This document shows positions 27,493 through 34,430 of a stretch of 34,430 nucleotides of DNA, piece after piece. A program made the translations under genes and the position numbers. The notes beneath the pieces were generated by a model. The model was not told the DNA's origin, did no database searches, and saw nothing but the letters and a program-made list of their open reading frames with translations. The stretch spans positions 1 through 34,430 of the forward strand of contig JANYKR010000105.1 of assembly GCA_025358155.1 (NCBI GenBank). Direction: 5' to 3'. Origin of the DNA: Betaproteobacteria bacterium (GTDB taxonomy: Bacteria; Pseudomonadota; Gammaproteobacteria; Burkholderiales; Burkholderiaceae_C). Within the stretch, counting starts at the first letter, position 1; each line of letters opens with the position of its first letter.

Positions 27493-28689
27493 TCAGTTCA
27501 CGGACGCCCCAGCTTCAAACCACCGCTTGATCAGTGCGCGCTCGTCGTCGGTGATCTGGGTCGCGTTGTTCATCGGCATCACCTTCAGCACCACGGCTTG
27601 CTGGTAGACAGCCTGTGCGTGCTTGGTGAGTTCGGCCGCCGAATCAAGGCGCACGTTCTTGCTCTGCAGGGCCGGGCCGTGGCACATCACGCAACGCTGT
27701 GTGACGATGCCTTGCACCTGCGCGAAGCTGGGTGGGGTCACGACCGAAGAGACGGGCTGCGGATCGGGCTTGGTGGCCCAGACGGTGACCATCAGCAGCA
27801 GCGTGCCGATGACCGCAAAGTGCCACGGCACCGGCTTGCCGTAAGCCAGCGCCTTGTGGCGCAATGCAAACGACAAACGAATCAGCGCCCCGGCCACCAT
27901 GATCGCCACCAGCACCAGCCAGTTGTTCTTGGCCCCATAGGTGAACCCGTAGTGATTGCTCATCATGGAGAACAGCACCGGTAGCGTAAAAAACGTGTTG
28001 TGCACGCTGCGCTGCTTGCCGCGCTGCCCGTGCACCGGGTCGACCGGCTGCCCCGCCTTGATGGCCGCCACCACCGTGCGCTGGCCCGGGATGATCCAGA
28101 AAAAGACGTTGCCACTCATCGTGGTGGCCACCATCGCGCCAACCAGCAGAAAGGCCGCACGACCGGCGAACAAGTGGCAGGACAGCCACGAGGCGAACAC
28201 GATCAACACGAAAACGCAGCCACCCACCACCAGGTCGCCGTTCTTGCCGCGACCCAGGGTACGGCAGATCAGGTCATACAGCACCCAGAACGCCACGAAG
28301 AACGCCAGCGCGGTGGCGATGGCCGCTGTGGGCGACCAGTCGAACAAGGTCTTGTCGATGAGAAAGGTGCTTGCGTTGAACAGGTACAGCACCGTGAACA
28401 GCGCGAAGCCCGTCAACCAGGTGGAGTAGCTCTCCCACATCGACCAGTGCAGCTGATCGGGCACGTAGCCCGGAGAGACCGGGTACTTTTGGTGGCGGTA
28501 AAAGCCGCCGCCGTGCACGCCCCATTGCTCGCCGCCAACGCCTTTGTCGGCATCGGCCTTGTTCTTGGGTGGCGTCAGGCTGTTGTCGAGCGAGACAAAG
28601 TAGAACGACGCGCCAATCCAGGCGATGCCGGTGATGATGTGGGCCCAGCGCAGCAGCAGATTGGCCCAGTCAAGCAGGTAGGCGTCCAT
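27493..28689 (-). CDS. puuD: Urate hydroxylase PuuD, membrane protein with cytochrome c domain
   Basis: Oxidises urate to 5-hydroxyisourate, replacing soluble uricase and passing electrons to the respiratory chain rather than making H2O2. The 398-residue product has a large N-terminal membrane domain with about 8-9 hydrophobic segments (LLLRWAHIITGIAWIGASFYFVSLDNSL; QLHWSMWESYSTWLTGFALF). The C-terminal cytochrome c domain has CVMCHGP, a few tens of residues from the end of a last membrane helix. This fusion is the described PuuD architecture. uraH lies 205 bp upstream on the same strand; the NCS2 permease follows. Confidence 0.94.
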   Translation of the reverse strand: MDAYLLDWANLLLRWAHIITGIAWIGASFYFVSLDNSLTPPKNKADADKGVGGEQWGVHGGGFYRHQKYPVSPGYVPDQLHWSMWESYSTWLTGFALFTVLYLFNASTFLIDKTLFDWSPTAAIATALAFFVAFWVLYDLICRTLGRGKNGDLVVGGCVFVLIVFASWLSCHLFAGRAAFLLVGAMVATTMSGNVFFWIIPGQRTVVAAIKAGQPVDPVHGQRGKQRSVHNTFFTLPVLFSMMSNHYGFTYGAKNNWLVLVAIMVAGALIRLSFALRHKALAYGKPVPWHFAVIGTLLLMVTVWATKPDPQPVSSVVTPPSFAQVQGIVTQRCVMCHGPALQSKNVRLDSAAELTKHAQAVYQQAVVLKVMPMNNATQITDDERALIKRWFEAGASVN

Positions 28690-28894
28690 CGAGTCCTCGC
28701 ACAGGTGGGGCCGCCAGCCGAACGTCTGGCTGAAGGCCCCTCACCACAGCGGGCTCTGTGAGGAAAGACGTCGCAACCAACGGTGTTCACCCTGATGGGC
28801 AAGCACCGTTGTGCACCGCGGCGACGTGAGCAAAACTGTATACGAACAGGTGCGCACCCGGTTATTGGTGCTTACCCTTGACGCACGGCGTTGC
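28690..28894. promoter_or_regulatory. uraH-puuD intergenic region with GTATAC site and hairpin
   Basis: 205 bp without a gene. It contains TGTATAC at 28837-28843, sharing the core of the palindrome beside the GntR gene, about 150 bp upstream of puuD. A CAACGGTG...CACCGTTG inverted repeat (28778-28785 and 28804-28811) lies between this site and puuD. puuD may therefore have its own GntR-controlled promoter besides read-through from uraH. Confidence 0.45.
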
Positions 28895-29251
28895 TCAAGA
28901 ACCCCGGTAGGTTGAATAGGCCCATGGGCTCACGAGCAAGGGGACGTGGTAACGGCCGGTGGCGTCGGCAATGCCGAAGTCGAGTGACACATCGTCGATG
29001 AACGGCGGCTGCGGCAGCTGCACACCTTTGGCACGAAAGTACGGGGCCACCGAGAACACCAGCCGGTAGCAGCCCGCGGCCATGGTCTGCGCGTCGAGCA
29101 GGGCGCCTCCGTCGTTGCGGCCATCCGCGTTGAGGATGAAGCTGTTGATCGTCTCGACCGTCTGGCCATCAACCCGTTGCAGCTTCACTGCCATTCCTGC
29201 GGCCGGGCAGCCGTTCATCGTGTCAAGCACATGGGTGCTGAGGTGTCCCAT
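28895..29251 (-). CDS. uraH: 5-hydroxyisourate hydrolase UraH
   Basis: Hydrolyses 5-hydroxyisourate to OHCU in urate breakdown. The 118-residue protein is transthyretin-like, with N-terminal LSTHVLDTMNGCPAAGM, the middle NADGRNDGGALLD, and the diagnostic C-terminus RYHVPLLVSPWAYSTYRGS. No signal peptide is seen, so it is cytoplasmic. ATG 29251 has AGAGGA about 6 bp upstream; longer starts lack homology. It is divergent from the GntR gene at 29410 and shares a 158-bp control region with it. Confidence 0.95.
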   Translation of the reverse strand: MGHLSTHVLDTMNGCPAAGMAVKLQRVDGQTVETINSFILNADGRNDGGALLDAQTMAAGCYRLVFSVAPYFRAKGVQLPQPPFIDDVSLDFGIADATGRYHVPLLVSPWAYSTYRGS

Positions 29252-29361
29252 AAGATTCCTCTCGGTTGGGTGGGCTGGGAAAGAAGGTAGGCGTTGCAGG
29301 CCCTGCGCTGCGGTTGACGGGCACTGCGGCGGGCACAGGTTCGACTTGCGCAATGCCGTGA

Positions 29362-29373
29362 AGTGTATACACT
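29362..29373. promoter_or_regulatory. Perfect palindrome, likely GntR operator
   Basis: AGTGTATACACT is a perfect 12-bp palindrome in the divergent uraH/gntR promoter region, centred 42 bp before the gntR start and about 116 bp before uraH. Its form matches operators of FCD-type GntR proteins (TGTATACA-like). A TGTATAC core recurs near puuD (28837) and a one-mismatch core upstream of the NCS1 gene (18828). Confidence 0.7.
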
Positions 29374-29409
29374 ACTGAACTCTGGTCAAACCAATTCAGA
29401 AGCTTCAAC

Positions 29410-30189
29410 ATGTCGACAGCCATGCCAGCAGGGCGCGCCAACCTCAAGGTCATACAGCCTGGCGAAGCGCCGACATCGGCGCCGCGGCCGGCGAATCGCA
29501 GCAAGATCAAGAAGCCCGGCAAAGATCCCCTGGTTGGCAACACCCAGCGCATCGTCGCGTCGATCACGGCGGCCATCATCGGGCGGCGGCTGATGCCGGG
29601 CACCAAGTTGTCCGAGCAAAAGATCGCCGACATCTTCAAGGTCTCACGCACCCTGGTTCGTCAAGCCCTCAATCAACTCAGCCGTGATCGGCTGGTGGTG
29701 CTGGAGCCCGCACGCGGCGCGTTTGTGGCAACACCCAGTGTCGAAGAAGCGCGGCAGGTGTTCGAGGTCCGTCAGATCCTGGAGGCGGCGTTGACGCGGC
29801 GCTTGTGCGCGGTCATCAGCGACGCGCAGGTCCTGGAACTGCGGCAGCACCTGAGCGCTGAACGCGAGGCCGTCGCCAATGCCGATGTGTCGGGGCGCAC
29901 GCATTTGCTGGCTGACTTCCATGTGGTGTTGGCACGGATGCTGGGCAACGACGTGCTGGCGCAGTTGTTGACCGATCTGCTGACCCGCTCTTCGCTGATT
30001 GCGCTGATGTACCAGTCATCGCACTCGGCCGAGGCCTCGCTGGCCGAACACGTTGCCATCGTCGATGCGTTCGAGCAGCGCGATGTCAAGGCAGCCGTGC
30101 GCTTGACGCTTGAACACCTGGAGCATGTGGAACAGAACCTCCGGTTGAACCCGCATGAGACCGACCTTGCCCAACTGCTGAATCCGTGA
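29410..30189 (+). CDS. GntR-family regulator (FCD type) of the urate/allantoin cluster
   Basis: A 259-residue regulator. An unusual basic, Ala/Pro-rich N-terminal extension (about residues 1-38) precedes the winged helix (SEQKIADIFKVSRTLVRQALNQLSRDRLVVLEP) and the FCD effector domain (LLADFHVVLARMLGN; LAEHVAIVDAFEQRD; LTLEHLEHVEQ). It is clearly related to the GntR protein at 16543. The start is divergent from uraH across the AGTGTATACACT palindrome, and its stop overlaps the puuE start, so it is co-transcribed with puuE, the fusion gene and the M20 gene. Autoregulation and repression until a purine intermediate appears are inferred. Confidence 0.88.
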   Translation: MSTAMPAGRANLKVIQPGEAPTSAPRPANRSKIKKPGKDPLVGNTQRIVASITAAIIGRRLMPGTKLSEQKIADIFKVSRTLVRQALNQLSRDRLVVLEPARGAFVATPSVEEARQVFEVRQILEAALTRRLCAVISDAQVLELRQHLSAEREAVANADVSGRTHLLADFHVVLARMLGNDVLAQLLTDLLTRSSLIALMYQSSHSAEASLAEHVAIVDAFEQRDVKAAVRLTLEHLEHVEQNLRLNPHETDLAQLLNP

Positions 30190-31139
30190 TGCCCATGAGC
30201 CCTACCTACCCGCGAGACCTGAAGGGCTACGGCCGCCACGGGCTACACGCCAACTGGCCAGGCCAGGCGCGTGTCGCCTTGCAGTTCGTCCTCAACTTTG
30301 AGGAAGGTGGCGAAAACTCGGTGCTGCACGGCGATGCCGGCAGCGAGCAGTTCCTGTCCGAGATGTTCAACCCGGCCGCCTTTGCTGCCCGCCACCTGAG
30401 CATGGAAAGCATCTACGAGTACGGCTCGCGGGTGGGCGTGTGGCGGCTGCTGCGCGAGTTCGAGCGGCGTGGCCTGCCGCTGACGGTGTTCGGCGTCGGC
30501 ATGGCGCTGGAGCGCTGCCCTGAGGTGACGGCGGCGTTTTGCGACCTCGGTCACGAGATCGCCTGCCACGGCTGGCGCTGGATCAACTACCAGACCATCG
30601 ACGAAGCCACCGAGCGCGAGCACATGGCGCTGGGCATGGCTGCGATCCAAGGGCTGACGGGTGATCGGCCCCTGGGCTGGTACACCGGCCGCGACAGCCC
30701 GAACACACGCCGGCTGGTGGCCGACCACGGCGGCTTCGAGTACGACAGCGACTACTACGGCGACGACCTGCCCTTCTGGTTGCAGGTCAAGAAGACAGAC
30801 GGCAACCGCGTCCCGCATCTCGTGGTGCCCTACACCCTGGATTGCAACGACATGCGCTTCGCGCTGCCGCAAGGCTATTCGCACGGCGACGAGTTCTTCG
30901 AGTACCTGCGTGATGCCTTCGATGTCCACTACGCCGAGGGCGACGAGCGGCCATCGATGATGAGCATCGGCATGCATTGCCGGATGCTGGGCCGCCCAGG
31001 TCGCATGCGTGCCTTGCAGCGCTTTCTGGACCACATCGAAAAGCATGACCGGGTCTGGGTCAGCCGGCGCATCGACATTGCACGCCACTGGAGAGCCGCC
31101 CATCCCTTCGACCCCAAGACGGCTTTTGCCTGGGACTGA
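30189..31139 (+). CDS. puuE: Allantoinase PuuE (polysaccharide-deacetylase-like)
   Basis: Opens the hydantoin ring of allantoin to give allantoate. The 316-residue product belongs to the NodB-like family, distinct from the amidohydrolase-type AllB. Family features include YPRDLKGYGRHG near the N-terminus, FVLNFEEGGENSVLHGD, MESIYEYGSRVGVWRLL, EIACHGWRWINYQ, GWYTGRDSPNTRRLV and a C-terminal MSIGMHCRMLGRPGR. ATG 30189 overlaps the gntR stop by one base; a GTG at 30186 and an ATG at 30195 are alternatives. The next gene starts two bases after its stop. Confidence 0.94.
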   Translation: MPMSPTYPRDLKGYGRHGLHANWPGQARVALQFVLNFEEGGENSVLHGDAGSEQFLSEMFNPAAFAARHLSMESIYEYGSRVGVWRLLREFERRGLPLTVFGVGMALERCPEVTAAFCDLGHEIACHGWRWINYQTIDEATEREHMALGMAAIQGLTGDRPLGWYTGRDSPNTRRLVADHGGFEYDSDYYGDDLPFWLQVKKTDGNRVPHLVVPYTLDCNDMRFALPQGYSHGDEFFEYLRDAFDVHYAEGDERPSMMSIGMHCRMLGRPGRMRALQRFLDHIEKHDRVWVSRRIDIARHWRAAHPFDPKTAFAWD

Positions 31140-31141
31140 CC

Positions 31142-32917
31142 ATGATCTCGCTGGAACAACTCAACACGGCATCCGAGGCAGACTTCATCGGCTTGCTTGA
31201 CGGCACCTACGAACACTCGCCCTGGATCGCACAACGGGCCTGGTCGCACCGGCCCTTTAAGAGCCTGGTGCAGCTCAAGCTGGCACTTGCCGAAGTGGTG
31301 CGGAAGTCGGGTCGCGATGCGCAACTGGGGCTGATACGCGCTCACCCTGAGCTGGCGGGCAAGGCGATGGTGGCCAAGACACTGACCGCCGAATCCACCC
31401 ACGAACAAGGCAAGGCAGGCCTCACCGATTGCACGCTTGCAGATTTTGCGCACATCCAGCAACTCAACGCCGACTACCACCTGAAGTTCGGCTTCCCGTT
31501 CATCCTGGCGGTACGCGGCCCGCGCGGCCTGGGCCTGCCCAAGGCCGAAATCATTGCGAGCTTCGAGCGCCGGCTCGACAACCACCCCGACTTTGAACTT
31601 GCCGAGTGCTTGCGCAACATTCACCGCATCGCCGAGATCCGGCTCAACGACAAGTTGGGTCACGAGCCCGTGCTGGGCAATGACGTGTGGGACTGGGCAG
31701 AACGCCTGGCAACCCACAGCGACCCGGGGTACGCCGAAAGGGGCGAGCTGACTGTCACCTACCTGACCGACGCGCACCGCGCTTGCGCGCAGCGGTTGGC
31801 CCACTGGATGCGCACCGATTGCGGATTCGATGAGGTCGAGATCGACGCCGTCGGCAATGTCGTCGGCCTCTACCACGGCACCGACCGCCAAGCCAAGCGC
31901 CTGTTGACAGGTTCGCACTACGACACCGTGCGCAACGGCGGCAAGTACGACGGCAGGCTGGGCATCCTGGTGCCGATGGCCTGCGTTCGAGAACTGCACC
32001 GGCAAGGCCGGCGCCTGCCCTTCTGCTTCGAGGTGGTCGGCTTTGCCGAAGAAGAGGGTCAGCGCTACAAGGCCGTGTTTCTCGGTTCGGGCGCGCTGAC
32101 GGGGCACTTCGATCCGTCCTGGTTCGATCAGAAAGACGCCGACGGCATCACCCTGCGCGCTGCGATGCTGCATGCCGGGCTGTGCCCTGACGACATTCCA
32201 AAACTGAAACGAGATGCCGGCCGCTACCTCGGCTTCGTCGAGGCGCACATCGAACAAGGGCCGGTGCTCAATGAGCTGGACCTGCCGCTGGGCATCGTGA
32301 CCTCGATCAACGGCAGCGTGCGCTATCTCGGCGAGATTGTCGGCATGGCCAGCCACGCCGGCACGACCCCGATGGACCGGCGGCGCGACGCGGCCACCGC
32401 TGCTGCTGAACTGGCGCTCTACGTCGAGAAGCGCGGCGGCGCTGAGCCCAATCTCGTGGCCACGGTGGGCATGCTGGAGGTGCCCAGCGGCTCAATCAAC
32501 GTTGTGCCGGGGCGCTGCAAATTCAGCCTCGACATCCGCGCCACCACCGACCCAGTGCGTGACGCCTGTGCGGCAGACGTTCGCGCCGAACTGGCGGCCA
32601 TCTGCAAACGCCGTGGCCTGCATTTCAAGCTCGAAGAGACGATGCGCGCCGCTGCGGCGCCCAGCGCACCCGCCTGGCAACAGCGCTGGGAGCGTGCGGT
32701 CGAGGCACTCGGCCTGCCGCTGTTGACCATGCCCAGCGGTGCCGGCCACGACGCGATGAAGCTGCATGAGGCCATGCCCCAGGCCATGCTGTTCATGCGT
32801 GGCCTCAACGCCGGCATCAGCCACAACCCGCTGGAAGCGATCACCAACGACGACACCGATCTGTGTGTGCGCGCATTCCAGAACCTTCTTGAACAACTTG
32901 CCACGGAGCTTTCATGA
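31142..32917 (+). CDS. Fused OHCU decarboxylase (UraD) - allantoate amidohydrolase
   Basis: A 591-residue bifunctional enzyme. Residues 1 to about 170 are UraD, converting OHCU to S-allantoin: YEHSPWIAQRAW, QLGLIRAHPELAGKAM with catalytic H68, STHEQGKAGL with E88, and FGFPFILAVRG. Residues about 180-591 are an M20/M28-type allantoate amidohydrolase: GSHYDTV (H259), KYDGRLG (D270), GFAEEEGQRY, AHIEQGPVL, GMASHAGTTPMDRRRDA, MPSGAGHDAM and GLNAGISHNPLE. All metal-ligand motifs look intact. The two activities flank PuuE in the pathway and PuuE is encoded just upstream. The stop overlaps the M20 gene by four bases. It would make ureidoglycine/ureidoglycolate and ammonia. Confidence 0.94.
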   Translation: MISLEQLNTASEADFIGLLDGTYEHSPWIAQRAWSHRPFKSLVQLKLALAEVVRKSGRDAQLGLIRAHPELAGKAMVAKTLTAESTHEQGKAGLTDCTLADFAHIQQLNADYHLKFGFPFILAVRGPRGLGLPKAEIIASFERRLDNHPDFELAECLRNIHRIAEIRLNDKLGHEPVLGNDVWDWAERLATHSDPGYAERGELTVTYLTDAHRACAQRLAHWMRTDCGFDEVEIDAVGNVVGLYHGTDRQAKRLLTGSHYDTVRNGGKYDGRLGILVPMACVRELHRQGRRLPFCFEVVGFAEEEGQRYKAVFLGSGALTGHFDPSWFDQKDADGITLRAAMLHAGLCPDDIPKLKRDAGRYLGFVEAHIEQGPVLNELDLPLGIVTSINGSVRYLGEIVGMASHAGTTPMDRRRDAATAAAELALYVEKRGGAEPNLVATVGMLEVPSGSINVVPGRCKFSLDIRATTDPVRDACAADVRAELAAICKRRGLHFKLEETMRAAAAPSAPAWQQRWERAVEALGLPLLTMPSGAGHDAMKLHEAMPQAMLFMRGLNAGISHNPLEAITNDDTDLCVRAFQNLLEQLATELS

Positions 32918-34164
32918 CTTCAGCCGCCCAATACAGCGCACTCGACGCCTGGGTTGACGCCCACTTCGACGAAGAGGTGCGCTTTCTGCAAGAACTGGTT
33001 CGCGTGCCCACCGACACGCCGCCCGGCAACAACGCGCCGCATGCCGACCTAACGGCCGAACTGCTGGCGCAGATGGGCCTGACCGCCGAGAAGCATGTTG
33101 TGCCGGCCGCTGAGGTCAAGGCAGCCGGGCTCGAGAGCATCACCAACCTGATCGTGCGTCGCCGCTACGGCGAAGGCAAAACAATCGCGCTGAACGCCCA
33201 CGGCGATGTGGTGCCTCCCGGCGAAGGCTGGACCCATGACCCGTACGGCGGCGAGATCGTCGACGGCAAGATCTACGGCCGCGCCACCGCCGTGAGCAAG
33301 TGCGACATGGCCAGCTTCAGCTTTGCGGTGCGCGCGCTGGAGTCGCTGAATGCCAAGCTGGCCGGCAGTGTGGAGCTGCACTTCACCTACGACGAAGAAT
33401 ACGGCGGTGAACTCGGCCCCAACTGGCTGCTGAGCAAGGGCCTGACCAAGCCCGACCTGATGATGGCCGCCGGCTTCAGCTACCAAGTGGTGGTGGCGCA
33501 CAACGGCTGCCTGCAGTTGGAGGTCGTCGTGCATGGCGATATGGCCCATGCGGCCATCCCCGACAGCGGTACCGACGCGATGCAGGGCGCGGTGCAGATC
33601 CTCAATGCGCTGTACGCCTTGAACCACGACTACCTGAAAGTGATGTCCAAGGTCGAAGGCATCACCCATCCGTACCTCAACGTGGGCCAGGTCAATGGCG
33701 GCACCAACACCAATGTGATTCCCGGCAAGGTGGTGCTCAAGCTCGATCGGCGCATGATCCCGGAAGAAGATCCGTCCGAAGTCGAAGCCTCCCTGCGCCG
33801 CACCATCGAGCAAGCGGCCGCTGCGTTCAATCCGCCGCGTGGCGGCAAGAAACTGCGCGTTGAAGTCAAGCGCTTGCTGCTGTCACGCGCAATGAAGCCC
33901 TTGCCCGGCAACCAGCCGTTGGTGCAGGCGATTCAAAAGCACGCGCTGGCGGTCTTCGGCGAGCCGATCCCTGCCTTGGGCACGCCGCTGTACACCGACG
34001 TTCGCCTGTACGTGGAGCGTGGCATACCGGGCGTGATCTACGGCGCCGGGCCGCGCACGGTGCTCGAATCGCACGCCAAGCGCGCCGACGAGCGCCTGGA
34101 CCTGCAAGACCTGCGGCGCGCCACCAAGGTGGTGGCGCGAACCCTGCTCGATCTGTTGCAGTGA
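32914..34164 (+). CDS. M20-family metallohydrolase, candidate for a late ureide step
   Basis: A 416-residue ArgE/DapE-like hydrolase, cytoplasmic, translationally coupled (ATGA overlap) to the UraD-AllC fusion. The first metal motif NAHGDVVPPGEGW (H96, D98) and the TYDEEYGG motif (E161, E162) are clear, and the C-terminal histidine is in LESHAKRADERLD. The usual bridging-aspartate motif is replaced by GRATAVSKCDM (D131 may serve), and the common EP metal-ligand dipeptide is not evident (AAGFSYQVV). HAAIPDSGTDAM matches the lid-domain histidine region. Possible roles are ureidoglycolate or ureidoglycine hydrolysis, N-carbamoyl or N-formyl amino acid cleavage, or a peptidase. Context favours the ureide pathway, but the substrate is not shown by sequence. 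Confidence 0.8.
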   Translation: MTSAAQYSALDAWVDAHFDEEVRFLQELVRVPTDTPPGNNAPHADLTAELLAQMGLTAEKHVVPAAEVKAAGLESITNLIVRRRYGEGKTIALNAHGDVVPPGEGWTHDPYGGEIVDGKIYGRATAVSKCDMASFSFAVRALESLNAKLAGSVELHFTYDEEYGGELGPNWLLSKGLTKPDLMMAAGFSYQVVVAHNGCLQLEVVVHGDMAHAAIPDSGTDAMQGAVQILNALYALNHDYLKVMSKVEGITHPYLNVGQVNGGTNTNVIPGKVVLKLDRRMIPEEDPSEVEASLRRTIEQAAAAFNPPRGGKKLRVEVKRLLLSRAMKPLPGNQPLVQAIQKHALAVFGEPIPALGTPLYTDVRLYVERGIPGVIYGAGPRTVLESHAKRADERLDLQDLRRATKVVARTLLDLLQ

Positions 34165-34194
34165 GGCTGCGGCAGACCCGCATGGCGCGTGTCA

Positions 34195-34211
34195 AGCGCC
34201 GGCCCGGCGCT
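34195..34211. terminator. Possible terminator between convergent genes
   Basis: AGCGCCGG-C-CCGGCGCT is a compact perfect palindrome 31 bp after the M20 stop, in the 124-bp gap before the convergent second uraH. There is no T-run. The remaining gap is GC-rich with no supportable gene. Confidence 0.4.
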
Positions 34212-34288
34212 GCCACCGGCGCCTGCCGCCACGGCGTCCGGCGGCACCTTGAACAGCCCGTCACCCCTGCCGGTGTGCCTCGCCCAGA

Positions 34289-34430
34289 TCAGCTGCCACG
34301 GTAGGTCGCGCAGCTCCACGGCGTGCACAGCATGGGCACGTGGAAATGCTGCTGGGTGTCAAACAGCGCGAAGCGAACCGGCATCACGCGGTCGACGAAC
34401 ATCGCCTCAGGCGCCACCTTCTGCGATGCG
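34289..34430 (-). CDS. uraH: Second 5-hydroxyisourate hydrolase-like gene, 3' part only
   Basis: The minus strand encodes the last 46 residues of a transthyretin-like protein, cut by the window edge. The end reads FALFDTQQHFHVPMLCTPWSCATYRGS followed by TGA at 34291-34289. HFHVP and the terminal YRGS are the diagnostic UraH C-terminal motifs. It differs from the complete copy at 28895 (RYHVPLLVSPWAYSTYRGS), notably in two extra cysteines, so it is a paralogue and not a recent duplicate. It is convergent with the M20 gene. Whether the full gene is intact cannot be seen. Confidence 0.87.
   Translation of the reverse strand, partial: ASQKVAPEAMFVDRVMPVRFALFDTQQHFHVPMLCTPWSCATYRGS

Overview
The window is GC-rich (roughly two thirds G+C by eye), densely coded DNA. 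Protein sequence and gene order suggest a denitrifying betaproteobacterium of the order Burkholderiales, probably near the Rubrivivax/Leptothrix group. That placement is inference from gene content, codon bias and a Burkholderiales-like intergenic repeat; no rRNA gene is present to prove it.

Region 1 (about 200-16450) is a respiratory nitrite and nitric oxide reduction island. A plus-strand operon, nirS-nirM-nirC-nirF-nirDL-nirG-nirH-nirJ-nirN, encodes cytochrome cd1 nitrite reductase, its c-type cytochromes and the haem d1 pathway. Facing it on the minus strand are nirE (uroporphyrinogen III methyltransferase) and a nor operon: norC-norB-norQ-[membrane 4Fe-4S protein]-norD-dnr. Three near-identical 16-bp Dnr/Fnr-type boxes (CTTGA-N6-TCAAG) lie 66-75 bp upstream of nirS, nirE and norC. 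The Crp/Fnr regulator at the end of the nor operon has the E-x-x-S-R recognition residues expected for such sites. Together these form a self-contained NO-responsive regulon. No nar, nap or nos genes are visible.

Region 2 (about 16540-18840) holds an FCD-type GntR regulator and an NCS1 nucleobase/allantoin-type transporter, with operator-like inverted repeats upstream of the transporter.

Region 3 (about 19140-34430) is a purine-ring catabolism island that can be read as a nearly complete route from urate to pyruvate. NCS2 permease imports purine; membrane cytochrome-c-fused urate hydroxylase PuuD, UraH, a UraD-allantoate amidohydrolase fusion and allantoinase PuuE open the ring. Glyoxylate is then handled by an operon of gcl-hyi-glxR-glycerate kinase-pyk. 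No recognised ureidoglycolate lyase is present; an M20-family hydrolase of unusual motif, translationally coupled to the fusion gene, is a candidate for the missing step. A second GntR regulator, divergent from uraH, lies beside a perfect AGTGTATACACT palindrome whose core differs by one base from a site upstream of the NCS1 transporter about 10 kb away. The window ends in the 3' part of a second, divergent uraH copy that would be missed by ORF calling because it is cut by the window edge.

No tRNA, rRNA, CRISPR array, transposase or phage gene was recognised. The most notable points are the UraD-AllC fusion with its adjacent M20 enzyme, the duplicated uraH, the polyferredoxin inside the nor operon, and the two operator families.
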